From Auricularia sp. M13 (Eukaryota; Basidiomycota; Agaricomycetes; Auriculariales; Auriculariaceae), in NCBI GenBank assembly GCA_037042915.1, contig CM073194.1, positions 496,001-560,000 on the forward strand: a stretch of DNA of 64,000 bases. Reading direction: 5' to 3'. Positions 22,798 to 33,107 of the stretch are shown piece by piece. A model generated the notes under the pieces. The model did not search any database, was not told the origin of the DNA, and saw nothing but the letters and a program-made list of their open reading frames with translations. Made by a program: the position numbers and the translations under genes. The number at the start of each line of letters is the position of its first letter. Position 1 is the first letter of the stretch.

Positions 22798-23556
22798 AAA
22801 AACTCATATATACGGTACTCACTGAACGCTTAAATCCTCCTTCATTTATGCTTTTGCCTACGGCACAATACACCGCAATTTCTAATACGCTCATCGCGTC
22901 AAATTTTCAAATATCAAGGGTCAAAGTCTTACAGGCAATCAATTTCAAGACCAACACGGTGAATTGCTTGATCGGTGTAACAAGTTACCCCAGAGAAGTC
23001 CCGGTTGATCGGGGTTTGAAATGCTTGCTCCTCGTCTTCATGACCGGCACTAATGGCCACCAATGGCTAACCACTTGGTCGACTTCTGGCTCGATGTATA
23101 CCGGCATGGGGCTTTGGCCAGTGAACGCGCTGCTGGCCTCGACGCGGCGTTTCGCAGTTCATCCGCTGCAGGCGTTTAATTTGCTTTCAGCAGTCTTCGG
23201 TAGACTACAGCCTAGGCTGGGACGAAGTGTCCTAAAAAGCCTACTTACTGCTACCCTAGCTGTGCTTGCAGCGTGCATCCGACTGGAACTGGGTATCATC
23301 GTCGGTCTCCGAGACAGCACCTTCGTTCGCTGCATCATGGCTACCCTGGCGCAGTGATTCCACGCGGAACCGCTCGCCTAACTGATGAGTTCCGCCGTCC
23401 ATCTGGCAGGCGCCCAATGATCCCACCAAACTGTTTCTGGGGCCGGCGACAGCAACCGCTGTTTGCCTCGACTCGTCCCGCGATTTGGGGTACTTCTCCA
23501 GCAGTGCAATGATGCGTGCTTCGCTGATTCTAATACTCGCTGTCTACCTCGTGCGC
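22798..23556. other. Intergenic, one long unrecognised frame
   Basis: A 169-codon plus-strand frame at 22848-23357 has no signal, motif or resemblance I can name. Without splice context I do not call it a gene. Confidence 0.35.
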
Positions 23557-23564
23557 GCGCACAG

Positions 23565-24059
23565 TAGCGCTCAGTTAGTTACTCAAAGTTACTAACTTTG
23601 TTACTAACATGTTAGTTACTAACACGTTAGTAACGTTAGTGCTCGCGGGAGCTCAGGTTACTAACTTCTGAGGTATCTCAAGCGGCGGACTGGAGAAGAG
23701 ACACTGACCGTCAAATGAGTACTGTCGGGTGTCTAGTAGCTCTGAGAACATCCCAGGGTATTACTTTCTTTGGAGACTGTGAAAGGTTGCTGATCCTCAT
23801 TCTCCCAAGCCTGTCACCGATCATGAGCAACTGAGATGAAGGCAATGAGCCAGATCTGAGCACAGTATGGATGTCTCGCACCTTCAGATCCCTTCAACTC
23901 TTCAATTACTCAATCAGGGAGAAGCCCTTGATGCACTCTGGATGTATAAGATATTATATAAGCATAAGTGTTATTAACAATGTTAGTAACACGGTGTTAG
24001 TAACATATAATGTTAGTAACGTGTTAGGTATCTCGTCGGAGATAACTAACTGAGCGCTA
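23565..24059. mobile_element. hAT-type MITE with perfect 17-base TIRs and 8-base target duplication
   Basis: The left end TAGCGCTCAGTTAGTTA and the right end are perfect 17-base inverted repeats. The direct repeats GCGCACAG at 23557-23564 and 24060-24067 are the 8-base target duplication. The tip TAGCG fits the YARNG start usual for hAT elements. The interior has many GTTAGTAAC/GTTACTAAC motifs near both ends, a likely transposase-binding array. It is 495 bases with no transposase frame, hence non-autonomous. Confidence 0.93.
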
Positions 24060-24067
24060 GCGCACAG

Positions 24068-24900
24068 ACTACGGGCCTGGGTGTCCGCGGCGACGGCGGA
24101 GACCGCGCTCACCGCAGTCCGCCTGCATCGCCTATCCTGTCAATCTGGCGGCACCGGCCTGTGATTAGACGAGCTTCCCGCGTGCTAGAGAGTCTGAGAT
24201 TCGCATCTCAGAGCGAAGGGACGCCTGTTTAACCATCATTAATATCATTGTCCGTCGGCGCATGGGCTGAGCTATGTTTCGCACTTCGACTGATGCGCTA
24301 GCAATGCTTGTAACTCTCGTAGCCTACAATCTCATGGTGCGGCGGGAACAATTGGAATCCAGATCTGTAAACGCAGCTGAGCCCACCTCGATGACGCGCA
24401 GAGGCCAGTACAGCCTCTGTATTTTTGCCCCGATTCTTGATCTTCACTGTTCAGCTGCCACGAACGGTCTTTCCGTGTAGCTACACTAATCGGCTGACTC
24501 GGATTATTCGGCTACTTCTTGGAGGCTGTTATCTGTCAAGCTAAGCCGACAATGCATGACTACATCGCCAGTATGCTCTTTGGAAAAGGCATATCCTCGG
24601 CTCGGCAGCAGAACCAACCGGGACGCACGTCTCTCACAGCTATGATGTCCCTTGTCCTCGATGTCCTCGTGCGGTTTTCACCACTCATACGACGAACGCG
24701 TGGACAGAAACCGGCCTACGACTCCGTCCGCGCATCGGCCCTCAAATCACAGGGGCTTCTCGGGGTATGATTTGCTGCTCCGAGCGGGTGAATTATAATA
24801 GCGTTCTAGGTCCTGTGCACACACCCTTGCCGTGCAGTGACCCTCGAGGCTCTGCAAGCGATGCAGTGATACATCTCGCCACCGCACTCGTCGATCCTTC
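24068..24900. other. Intergenic, no gene recognised
   Basis: An 83-codon frame at 24519-24770 is open but matches nothing. The region ends at the TATA box of the WD-like gene. Confidence 0.4.
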
Positions 24901-24910
24901 TATATATAAG
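24901..24910 (+). promoter_or_regulatory. TATA box of the WD-like gene
   Basis: TATATATAAG, 125 bases before the ATG at 25026. A pyrimidine-rich leader follows. Confidence 0.7.
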
Positions 24911-25025
24911 CGAGTGTTTCTTACTTCCCTGAGGCCTCAGCACAGTCTCCCTCACTGCTTTCATACCTAGCACACCCTTCCAACCGTGAGGATCACAATG
25001 TTGTCAATGTGGGGAACTCATACTG

Positions 25026-25583
25026 ATGAAGACCCAGGCCAGCATGTTCATCATGGAGATCCTTATCGGCATTTTCGTCGTCGCCGCGCAGACCTATGCC
25101 GCTACAACTCCGCCGCTGCCTATCCCGAGTGCCCTGGCGACAATTAAATACGTCCCATTGAAAACTCTAGACACGCCAGCCGGAACACTCACCTACTACG
25201 GCTTCGGGCCAGGAGTCAACGCGACCGAGCCAGCACCTCGTCGTCTCAGCAAGCGTTGCGGCTCGAACGCCGTGGGGTGCGACAGTGCCAACGTACCGGG
25301 CACTGACCCCTGCGCCAGGCTGATCTTCGGCTCCGGCATCGAGACGAACAACAGCATCCTCGACGACTCGGTGCGCGCGATCTGCCTCAACTCAAGCAGC
25401 CAATGCTGCATCAGCTGGGGTGCACCAACGTCGAAGCTGCCGCTTTCCGCGCTCTTCAAGGCCGCTGAAAAGACTTACAACACATGTGTCGCCCGCAGCC
25501 AGTCTGGGTTCAGCCGAGACACGAACCTGAATGGCGTCTGCACCGATCAGTGTCTTTCGAACCGCCCTGATGGATGTACATAG
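25026..25583 (+). CDS. Secreted WD-like domain protein, paralogue 1
   Basis: Single exon of 185 codons, from the ATG at 25026 to the TAG at 25581-25583. The N-terminus is hydrophobic and secretory (IMEILIGIFVVAAQTYA). Then come a pro-like segment with TPAGTLTYYGFG, an Arg-rich step ending SKRCGSNAVGCDSANVPG, and a cysteine-rich domain with CLNSSSQCCISW and the ending CTDQCLSNRPDGC. The run of RCGSN, C..S, QCCISW and QCLSNR is the signature of the fungal WD-like domain family, which is secreted and of unknown function. The Lys-Arg before Cys suggests Kex2-type cleavage, by inference. Its paralogue lies at 34236-34799 in the opposite orientation. Confidence 0.85.
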   Translation: MKTQASMFIMEILIGIFVVAAQTYAATTPPLPIPSALATIKYVPLKTLDTPAGTLTYYGFGPGVNATEPAPRRLSKRCGSNAVGCDSANVPGTDPCARLIFGSGIETNNSILDDSVRAICLNSSSQCCISWGAPTSKLPLSALFKAAEKTYNTCVARSQSGFSRDTNLNGVCTDQCLSNRPDGCT

Positions 25584-26952
25584 CCTGTAAGGAAGGGTTT
25601 CACTCAGGCAAATGTATTTCTGAAAGTTCCAGGCTAAGAAATATATTAATATCCTGCTCCCCGCTCTTTTTATCAGTTATAATACGTTTTGACGATTAGC
25701 CACCGTACCTGCAATCCTTGTGTCAAAAAGACAAGTGCTTTTCGAACTCCGCCTCCGCTCTTCTTCCTTCGCCCGAACATGACGAGCCACAACGCGTTGA
25801 CAGTACCGCGCACTGCGTCTCTTCGTGATATATCGTTACATCGAGCACTATCATGATCTATTGCTGGTTCAAATGCTCTGATACTGCTAACCAGCATTCG
25901 TGGTCCGCTACCTCAATGCTCAGGTTGCACTCTTTCTCGGCGTTGCTTGGCCTCGGCCGAATCGTTAGCAGCCCAACGTTCCTCCGCAAAGTTGCGCAGT
26001 GCCAGTTCAACTGCTGTGATTCAGGTCGCCGGCTTCCAAGTCTTTTTTCCCACTGGTCTGGTAAGCCTGCATTGACGCTGGGTTCTGAGGCTCACGGTCG
26101 TCTGTGCATGGCTATTTTCTGTCGCATCCCTGCCGGTACACTTGCACGGTTCACTTTCTGCGTTTCTCGTTGCAGTTGCACTGGTATTTTCTTACGCCCA
26201 CTGGACACCGTCGTTGCCGCGGGACCACTCGTAACTGACTCGTACAACACCTTTCCCGAGCTCCTTTTTGCCGCAGGCTCTGCGTCCCCTCTTGCGTTCC
26301 CAGTAGCACGTCGCATTCCCCGCGAAGGCCCGGTCTCCCCTTGTACTCTTGGCATACGTGTCTTACTGAGACAATGACGCGCCGGCGCCCATTACCTGGT
26401 ACCTGGGGACCATAGCCAGAAAATCACACTTTCTCCTCCTTGAAGGTCCTTCGACGCATGCAGCACTCCGGGCTTCCGCTCAACTTCTGCTTCACTCCAA
26501 GTAGACTATCGGCGATCTTTGCGTTGGGCACGAGCACGGGCCATCCTCACAAAAGAATTGGAAATCGGGCACCGGCACGTTCTGCCTGAGAATCCGATAA
26601 GGCCTCTGCCCGCCGCACCCACGTGAGTATCGCCAAGCCCTTATGTTGCTGCATTTTCGCTGCGCGTTTCCTGGGTCATGCACATGTCGGACGCGCCATC
26701 GCGATATTCGAAGTCCTGCTCGAAAGGGAATGCCTTGACACCGGACCGGTAAGCCCGTGTTCCTAGGCCCCAATTCGCCCATGCATGTTAATCCGATGAT
26801 CAGATAAGTAGCGGGGATTGTGCGAGCTGAGCACATGCTTGCGCGATATCACGCCACCGTCCAGCTAAAAGGAAAGGATCTTATCGGCGCTCCTCGGAAC
26901 GTTGCGCCGACGCTCTGCTCGCCACATCCAAATTCCAACTCCTGCTTTCACC
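25584..26952. other. Intergenic, pyrimidine-skewed stretch
   Basis: About 25740-26370 is unusually rich in C and T on the plus strand, with long but featureless frames on both strands. No LTR ends, TIRs or gene could be defined. Confidence 0.4.
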
Positions 26953-28914
26953 ATGGTCACCGCTCCGCGCGCTGCTGTCCTCGGGCCCAGCACGGACCTG
27001 ACGCCAGCCATCGGGACCGTCTTCCCCTCGAGCGTGCAGCTCAGCCAACTGCTCGGCTCCGACGAGCTCATCGCCGAGCTCGCCAAGCTTGTCGCGCACC
27101 GCGGCGTCGTCTTCTTCGAGCGCCAGGACCTTACGCTGCCGCAGCAGAAGCAGCTCTGCACGCGCATGGGCGCGCTCACCGGGCGTCCCAGCGAGTCTGG
27201 ACTCCACCGACACCCCATCAGCGAGGACAGCCCCGAGCTCGGCGCGGACACCTCAGTCATCACGAGCCAGGGCGGCATCGCGCGCGCGGGCTACGTCCAC
27301 GGCGCGCGAGCCAGTGCTGGCTGGCACTCGGACATCTCGTTTGAGAAGGTGCCGAGCGACTTTACGCTGCTCAAGATGCATACTCTTCCGCCTACCGGCG
27401 GCGACACGCTGTGGGCAAGTGGGTACGCGGCGTACGACCGCTTGTCGCCTGCGTACCAGAAGTTCTTGGAGGGCTTGACTGCCGAGCATGACGGCAACTT
27501 CTTCCATCGCGTGCGTGGAACATTCAGTCTTCGTGCGTGTTGAAGATTGTACTGAAATGGGCTCGCGTTTTCAGACAGCGAAGCTGGAGAATAAGCCTAT
27601 CCAGAGTCCGCGCGGACATGAGCTTAATGCAGGCGAGGACCTGCGTGCCGTACAGTCAGTCCTGTCCTTGGGTTGCTCGGCCTAGACTGACCGGCTCCCA
27701 GCCCCGTCATCCGCACGCACCCTGTCACGGGCTACCGGGCCCTTTTCGTTAACAAGACGTGCGTATATTTTCTTATTCGCTGTTCCCTTCCCCTGCCACC
27801 GTGGTCGCTGTTCTGAATGCGCCCTCTTCCTGTGCCCCCTGCGGGACTTCTACTCGCTGTTGGGCCGGCTACCTGCACGATTGTTCGCTGTGTCTTTCTC
27901 TGTCTCACCCACTGACTCGTTCGTCGACCGCGGCTTTACCACGGCTCCTGCCTCTGATCACCATCTTTTCGGCCTCTCTTGACTTCCGCGCGTACGCTGG
28001 CAGCTGGCGGCACTGTGTCACCATTCCCCAGCCACGCGCTATCCCAGAATTCCTCGTTGCTACCCGCTGCCTCTCTGCTGCATCCTCTCTCTTCTGGCCA
28101 GGCAATCCAATATCCGCGCAATCGAGTCAGCTTTTTCGTTGCAGTATCTCGTCAATCTGGTCGTCTTCGGCTTTGCTCTCCTCGCACGGTCGTTCTTTGC
28201 CTCGTCCAACGATTTTGCGACAGGCGTGCGCACCTCTTGTATTGCACAGCCTCAGGGCCGGCCAACCTTTTGCGCAGTGCGAGATTCCTCTGCCGACCGC
28301 GACAATACCTTGGACGCTGTCCACTGTTGCTTCGCTGGCACTACGCTGCGGCAGCCTGGATTCGTCTTGTTTGCGTCTTCGCTGGGCGGCGCTGGAATTA
28401 TCTTCGCCTCATTCGCGCCCGTTGCATCGCTCCGTATCCCTCCACATAATCATCGCGCCCTGTCCTGGTCATCAACTCGCGATCCCTCCCGCCTGAACGA
28501 CCGCTCGCTAACCGACACTCCCTCACAGTTTCACGACGCGCATCCTCGAGCTCGCGCAGGCCGAGAGCGACTCGACGCTGGACTTCCTCACGCGGCATAT
28601 CAGCGAGAACCACGACTTGCAGGTGAGTTTGTTGCTTCTGTCACTGTTAAGCGCCGCCACTGCCGTCTCGCGGCAAGCCATTGTCGCTTGTCGCTTTTCA
28701 CTGACCCTCGTATCAGGTGCGCTACCGCTGGCAGACGAACGACGTCGCAATCTGGGACAATCGGTGCACGTTCCACACCGCGACGAACGACTACGGCGCC
28801 GCGCTGCGCGCCGGCGTGCGCGTCGTCGGCATCGGCGAGGTGCCGTACTTTGACCCTAAGTCCAAGGGCGAGGCGGAAGCCAAGGCGGACGGGGAGGGTG
28901 AGAAGACGAAGTAG
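26953..28914 (+). CDS. TauD/TfdA-family Fe(II)/2-oxoglutarate-dependent dioxygenase
   Basis: Five exons (26953-27510, 27575-27654, 27702-27758, 28529-28622, 28717-28914) encode 328 residues, the usual size. The iron-binding facial triad is visible: His125-x-Asp127 in GWHSDISFEKVPSD and the distal His283 in VAIWDNRCTFHTATNDYG. The Arg-rich RAGVRVVG block behind it fits the 2-oxoglutarate-binding arginine. Other family blocks are GGDTLWASGYAAYDRLSP and PVIRTHPVTGYRALFVN. Relatives oxidise taurine, sulfonates or other carboxylates, releasing CO2 and succinate, and the substrate here cannot be told. The start ATG opens MVTAPRAAVLGPS. The protein ends in a charged Lys/Glu tail. No operon-like neighbour. 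The third intron is 770 bases. Confidence 0.92.
27759..28528 (+). other. Unusually long (770-base) intron of the TauD gene
   Basis: The donor GTGCGT and acceptor CTCACAG join FVNKT to FTTRIL without loss of frame. Most other introns in the window are 45-75 bases. The interior is C/T-rich and has no protein resemblance. I found no clear TIR, LTR end or target duplication that would prove an insertion. Confidence 0.7.
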
Positions 28915-29463
28915 GTCTACTGTAAAGTTCGCCGGGTTGTTAAGGTTGGACGCACATAGGGAATTGGAGAAATTAAAAGGAAATAGACGGTGTAATTTCT
29001 ACACATGTATAAATTCACGCTGGTACGTTTTCTGAACGATCGAGCAGTGAGCGCTGGGCATCGGTTGCAGTTGTCGGAGTTTCAACGCATCTCTTCCTTA
29101 GAAAGTTGCGCACTGTTCACCAGTTGGCACATACTCTGACAGCGGCACGCGCGCATCTTCTGCTAGTCAGTGGTCTGAGCGCCTAGTCTTCATAGGCGCT
29201 GGGCTTAGTGGCACTTTTGGGACTGTACCGCGCCCATGCACCCTGATAGTGATACCGTCACCATCCGACGCCACGAGGTGCTTAAACGGTCCTGTTTCTC
29301 CGGAAATATGATTCCAAATGGAACTCCAATAACAATGGCCAGGGACTGTAAGTGTAACACCTCCGAGCTGTCGCCTGCTTCGGTCCCGCTGACAGACATC
29401 CCCCGGATAAATAGAGCCGTAAGACACTGTGTGCTCCAACAAACCCCCTCTGAATGGACACCG
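28915..29463. other. Intergenic, contains promoter of the 7-TM gene
   Basis: An A/T-rich ATAAATA at about 29407, some 57 bases before the ATG at 29464, is a possible TATA box. Confidence 0.4.
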
Positions 29464-31307
29464 ATGTCGTCGCCTTATCACACCCAGCTCGTGAATCTGG
29501 ATCTTACATGTGAGATCTTACGTTTATGCCCTGGCTTTCGAGACAAGCTCATTGAGCCTCGTGATCTAGACATCTCCGTGTCCCTCTTCGCATATGACTG
29601 GGGTACGTCGATGCTCGTTTCACCTCAAGTAGCTTATAACTGAATGTGCCACCCTTTAACAGCGCTAACTATAGGAGACGAGGTAAAGCTCAAAGATCAA
29701 CGGTAGACTCAATCAGGCTGGACGCTGCGCAGGTGGACCTCATCTGGGCAAGGCATACCGTTGACCGTGAGAGCAACGGCTGGCTAACTCTTCTTAAAGA
29801 GTCAGAAGCCGTGCTTGAAAAAGGAGAATGCTATGTTCCTGGCGGTGCGCTTACTTAAGAATTCGGGGGCAGTTTGGAAGTGCTGATGAAGGGTTTGACT
29901 GATAGCTTCGCTATGGACCCCTCCCTCTTCTGATATACCTGGGTGCCAAATTGATTGGCGGGGTTGAAGCTGTCCATCGCTCAAATCCAACAAACGTGAC
30001 GCTCAGCCCTTCTCAGGCGTATGGACGTGGTATAATTCTCCGACTTGGTATTCTAACTAGTTGCTTCAAGAAAGACTGAAACAATTGTTGGCATCTCGGG
30101 GATGCTGGCGATCTTCGTGCTTGTGCAAGGTGCGTCATCACCATGGTCGGAATTCCTTGTCCGTCTGACCTTCTCAACACTGGCAGTTGTGCTCCAAGTT
30201 CGGATATACATCATGTACGGCCGCTCGCGCGCCGTGCTCTGGATGAATTGTGCGCTGTTTGCCGCGGAGATGGCCACTGCGCTATACATATTTCTACAAC
30301 ACGTCGTATTCGCGAATAGTGCGCACGCCAGTTTATCCGAGCCAATGAAATCGACTGAACACTCAACGATGCAGTGGTTTGTCATGACCGACTATGCAGT
30401 CCGCCCCCACGTTCGGGCCTGGTATTTGCACCGCGTGAGTCCTGCGCACTACTCGCGCCTCCTACGCTTGCTGTTGATCATTCTTCCTGCTAGCATTTGC
30501 GTTCGAGATATATCTTTTCGTGCTGGCGTCTTGGAAATGCTGGCTTGAGCGCGACATCCTGCGTATTCTAGGAGCGAGGAGCATCCTCGACGTTCTAATA
30601 CGTGGCTCCGTTCTCTATTTCGCGCTGTGAGTTGTCTTTCACCATTATATCCCCGCCCCGTAGTTGAGCGCCATTCGCCCACCGTCAGCGTTGCGAGCGG
30701 AATGGTGTTCTCTATCGCTCCATTCCTCGCAGCTCCAGTGAGTCGGCTACTAGTATGCTACCTCCAATTGTACTCAGCGAAGTCTCGTCGGCTCTCATAG
30801 CGTCACATTAACAGCCTGGACCCGTTGAGTGCCGCACAGACGACGTTCGCGTTGTATAGACTCATAATTTTCAGAATGTCCGTCGTAACGTGCAGCATAG
30901 GCGGGTCGCGTCTGATTCTTTCGACCCGGAAAGCTCTGCTTCAACCACAACTGCTATCCTTGGTACCTTTATCTGCCGCTGTTCAATCCGGAGAAGCCGG
31001 TGCCTGTTACGACCCGTGCTCGTCCGACCCTTCTCTACCCTTCGCCCTTCTCTACCCTTCGGGACTCTCGCCTCGCCCTTCCTTCGGTTCGAGTATATCT
31101 ATTCTTCACTCGCTTCCCTTCGCTTCCCTTCGCTTTCCTTTCCCTTTGCCTCGCTCCCCTTCGATCCTATCGGTCTCGCCTCGCCTTCGCATCGCTCCGC
31201 TCGACCCGGATCACCTTCTAACACATTCTAGTATCTTTCTAATCATCTTCCGTCACTCCCTTTCGCTTCCTAAGCACTCTGTCATCATCCTGACTCACTC
31301 CGCTTGA
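29464..31307 (+). CDS. 7-TM protein of the fungal DUF6533 type, copy 1, with LTR-derived tail
   Basis: Starts at the ATG at 29464 (MSSPYHTQLVNLDLT). Short exons give YISVSLFAYDW, GDEV-DLIW, FLAVRLLKNSG and LRYGPLPLLIYLG. Longer exons give SGMLAIFVLVQ, VVLQVRIYIMYGRSRAVLW, FEIYLFVLASWKCWLERD, SILDVLIRGSVLYFAL and SIGGSRLILSTRKALLQP. Hydrophobic helices alternate with short loops as in this receptor-like family, whose ligand is unknown. Exon boundaries in the middle are inferred by comparison with copies 2 and 3. The native stop would follow SGEAGA, but a solo LTR inserted there so the frame runs 100 codons further to the TGA at 31305-31307. Whether this tail is translated is unknown. Confidence 0.7.
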
Positions 31308-31774
31308 GATCGGATCACTCTGACTGCGATCACTGCGCATTCCTGTGTTTCGTACTTCTATTGTTGATCCGACCGGTCTAGCAGTTACCCGAGTGTCTCC
31401 CATGTGATTCTGTGCTTTCCTATTTGTATCCTTGCCTCGCTTTGATGTACTCTAGTTCGAAAACCGACTTAGCAACAACCTAGCAACGAGTTAGCTTTGT
31501 CCCACCTCGCTAGAGCCGCGCCACTTAATCCGGCCGCTCTCCTCGCTCGCCTCGCTTTCTATCGGCACCTTCGGCTCACTCTTCCTTCTATCGACGCTCG
31601 AGTACCTCGATTACCTCTCGAGCACCCCCGTTCGCCTACTACGGGCTCTGGGGGCCATAGGTCATCTGTCGGGCCACCCGTCAAGGTTCCCCTTCTGCGC
31701 CTGGCTCCCCGTCTTAGACATCGGTCTATCGGTCGATCCGAGGCGTCCTAGTCGGTTCGGTCACGCGCTTAACA
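31005..31774 (+). mobile_element. Solo LTR (gypsy-like) with 5-base target duplication
   Basis: The 770-base sequence starts TGTTACGACC and ends TTAACA, i.e. TG...CA with a TGTTA/TAACA terminal inversion. It is flanked by GTGCC at 31000-31004 and 31775-31779, the 5-base duplication of LTR elements. The first 300 bases are a C/T-rich low-complexity run (repeats of CTTCGCTTCCC). No internal gag/pol is adjacent, so this is a solo LTR left by recombination. Assignment to gypsy rests on the TGTTACG start and is tentative. Confidence 0.82.
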
Positions 31775-32228
31775 GTGCCTAGAAAACCGTTTCTGCGTTC
31801 CCAGGTCAATGCGGCGATGATTTCGCTCAAGTTCGACTAACCGGCGTCGCCTACCCAGACAACTACAGCCAGACACCTGCAGAAACCTACAACCTACAGG
31901 ACATCGCTGTATGGAAAGCCGGACTGACCAGCCTCGGGTTTGATGCTGATTGATGCGCGGAGCAATCCTTCGAGCACGTTCCGAGAGACGAATCGACAGT
32001 GCAACAGTCAACGCGGAGGTAATGTGTTACGGCCGCCAGTATGTCCGTCGGTCGCTGCGCCCAGCGACGGACATCACGTCGATGGCGAGGCACGTGACCA
32101 CGTCATGGCTACTGTCTTACTGCAATCATCTCAAACGCTATGAGCATCCGAGACTGGTATTCCCGTAGCCTATCCGGTATCTATGAGCCAGTTACAGTCA
32201 CATAGCCCAGCAGAAGTACAAGCTTCGC

Positions 32229-32440
32229 ATGCGAGTCCAAGGCGGCAAACTCTGCGACTGGCGCTACACGTTCGAAGTGAACCTCTTCAGCATGGTCGCT
32301 CAACTTCAGGTCGCCATTCCGTTTCTGTGCGACAGCACAGAGAAGGGTAGAGGTGTGAGAATTATCCTGGACTCCTGGTCAGCTCTGTTGGCGGCCATGT
32401 GCTGGGTGTCGGCCTCGCTACCTGCGGCTAGTTTTGTCGG
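32229..32440 (+). pseudogene. Short-chain dehydrogenase (SDR) gene fragment inside the long-TIR element
   Basis: About 65 open codons read GGKLCDWRYTFEVNLFSMVA then AQLQVAIPFLCDSTEKGRGV. The W..TFEVN.FS..A..Q.A.P.L block is the stretch of SDR enzymes just before the catalytic serine region. The cofactor-binding Gly motif and the Tyr-x-x-x-Lys active site are absent, so it is a piece and not an enzyme. Confidence 0.6.
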
Positions 32441-32684
32441 GGAAAGCTTGCCGATTGCGATCAGGCCCCATGCATGGAAACGCGGAGATGGAAGTGTGGG
32501 GTAAATATAACTTGTAAAAGATTGAGTGCGATGTTGTGAACCACAACTGCTTTTGACTTGAGGAGAGCAGGTGAAATATCGTGTTCGTGGCCCGCAGAGC
32601 GGAGAGCGAGGCCCTGGTGGTATTCAACTGATCTGCCGCTGTGGAGGTAGCAAACGAATGTGAGGACATCATTGGGTACGATCA

Positions 32685-32843
32685 ATCAAGAATAAACATC
32701 TCAGATTGGCAATGCAAATCCAGGAGCTTGAAAGCAAAGCTGAGTTCTGTAATATACCGAAGAGTCCCAATCTCCTCTTCCAGTCTATGTGCACAAATTT
32801 CCTCCAACATCAGCTGCTTGATGAGCTCATCCCTCGTAAGTGT
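32685..32843 (-). pseudogene. Unidentified gene fragment inside the long-TIR element
   Basis: The minus strand is open for 52 codons with strongly helical, protein-like content (RDELIKQLMLEEICAHRLEE, then EIGTLRYITELSFAFKLLDL). It lies opposite to the SDR fragment. Family not recognised. Confidence 0.45.
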
Positions 32844-33107
32844 GACTCTTCTGACTTCCAATACTGTTGCTTACAACATAATTGAGCTTACTGGTAGAGC
32901 TGCAGCCTTTGCTAGGCTGTGCCCCGCCAGCGATGCCGGCGGTCATTCTCTAAGCTCGATGACCGGACATACTGGCGGTCGTAACACATTATCTCCGTGC
33001 TGATTGTTGCACCGTTGATTTGTCTCTCGGAACATGCTCGTTGGATTGCTCCGCGCTTGATCGAGCATCAGATCCGAAGCTGGTCAGTCCGGCTTTCCAT
33101 ATCGCTG

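Larger units (their letters stand above)
31910..33100. mobile_element. Long-TIR non-autonomous transposon carrying gene fragments
   Basis: Arms of 138 bases (31910-32047) and 137 bases (32964-33100) are inverted copies, about 86 percent identical by eye. The tips are TATGGAAAGCC and GGCTTTCCAT. Directly outside lie ATCGCTG at 31903-31909 and 33101-33107, a 7-base direct repeat (one more base mismatches). Long arms with host gene pieces inside recall Mutator-like 'Pack' elements, though those usually make 9-base duplications, so the superfamily is left open. The interior holds an SDR fragment (+) and an unidentified fragment (-), with no transposase. Confidence 0.8.

Noticed and set aside
23565-24059. 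GTTAGTAAC repeats as a CRISPR-like or satellite array
   Set aside because: The motifs are irregularly spaced, present in both orientations and confined between TIRs with a target duplication, so they belong to a MITE.
25850-25900. GGTTCAAATGC as a tRNA or SINE B box
   Set aside because: No A box at the right distance and no cloverleaf could be folded around it.
27759-28528. The long TauD intron as a second solo LTR
   Set aside because: Its length equals that of the LTR at 31.0 kb and both are C/T-rich, but it lacks TG...CA ends, a 5-base duplication and any sequence match to that LTR.
26953-28914. TauD gene as a pseudogene because of in-frame stops between blocks
   Set aside because: All stops fall inside introns with proper GT...AG borders, and the joined exons keep frame and all three iron ligands.
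31010-31310. C/T-rich run as an independent coding region
   Set aside because: Long open frames here come from the low-complexity composition of the LTR; only the fusion frame with the 7-TM gene is of interest.
32027-32062. TGTTACGGCC in the left TIR arm as the start of another LTR
   Set aside because: The same sequence occurs in the opposite arm, inside a symmetric structure flanked by a target duplication, so it is part of the TIR.
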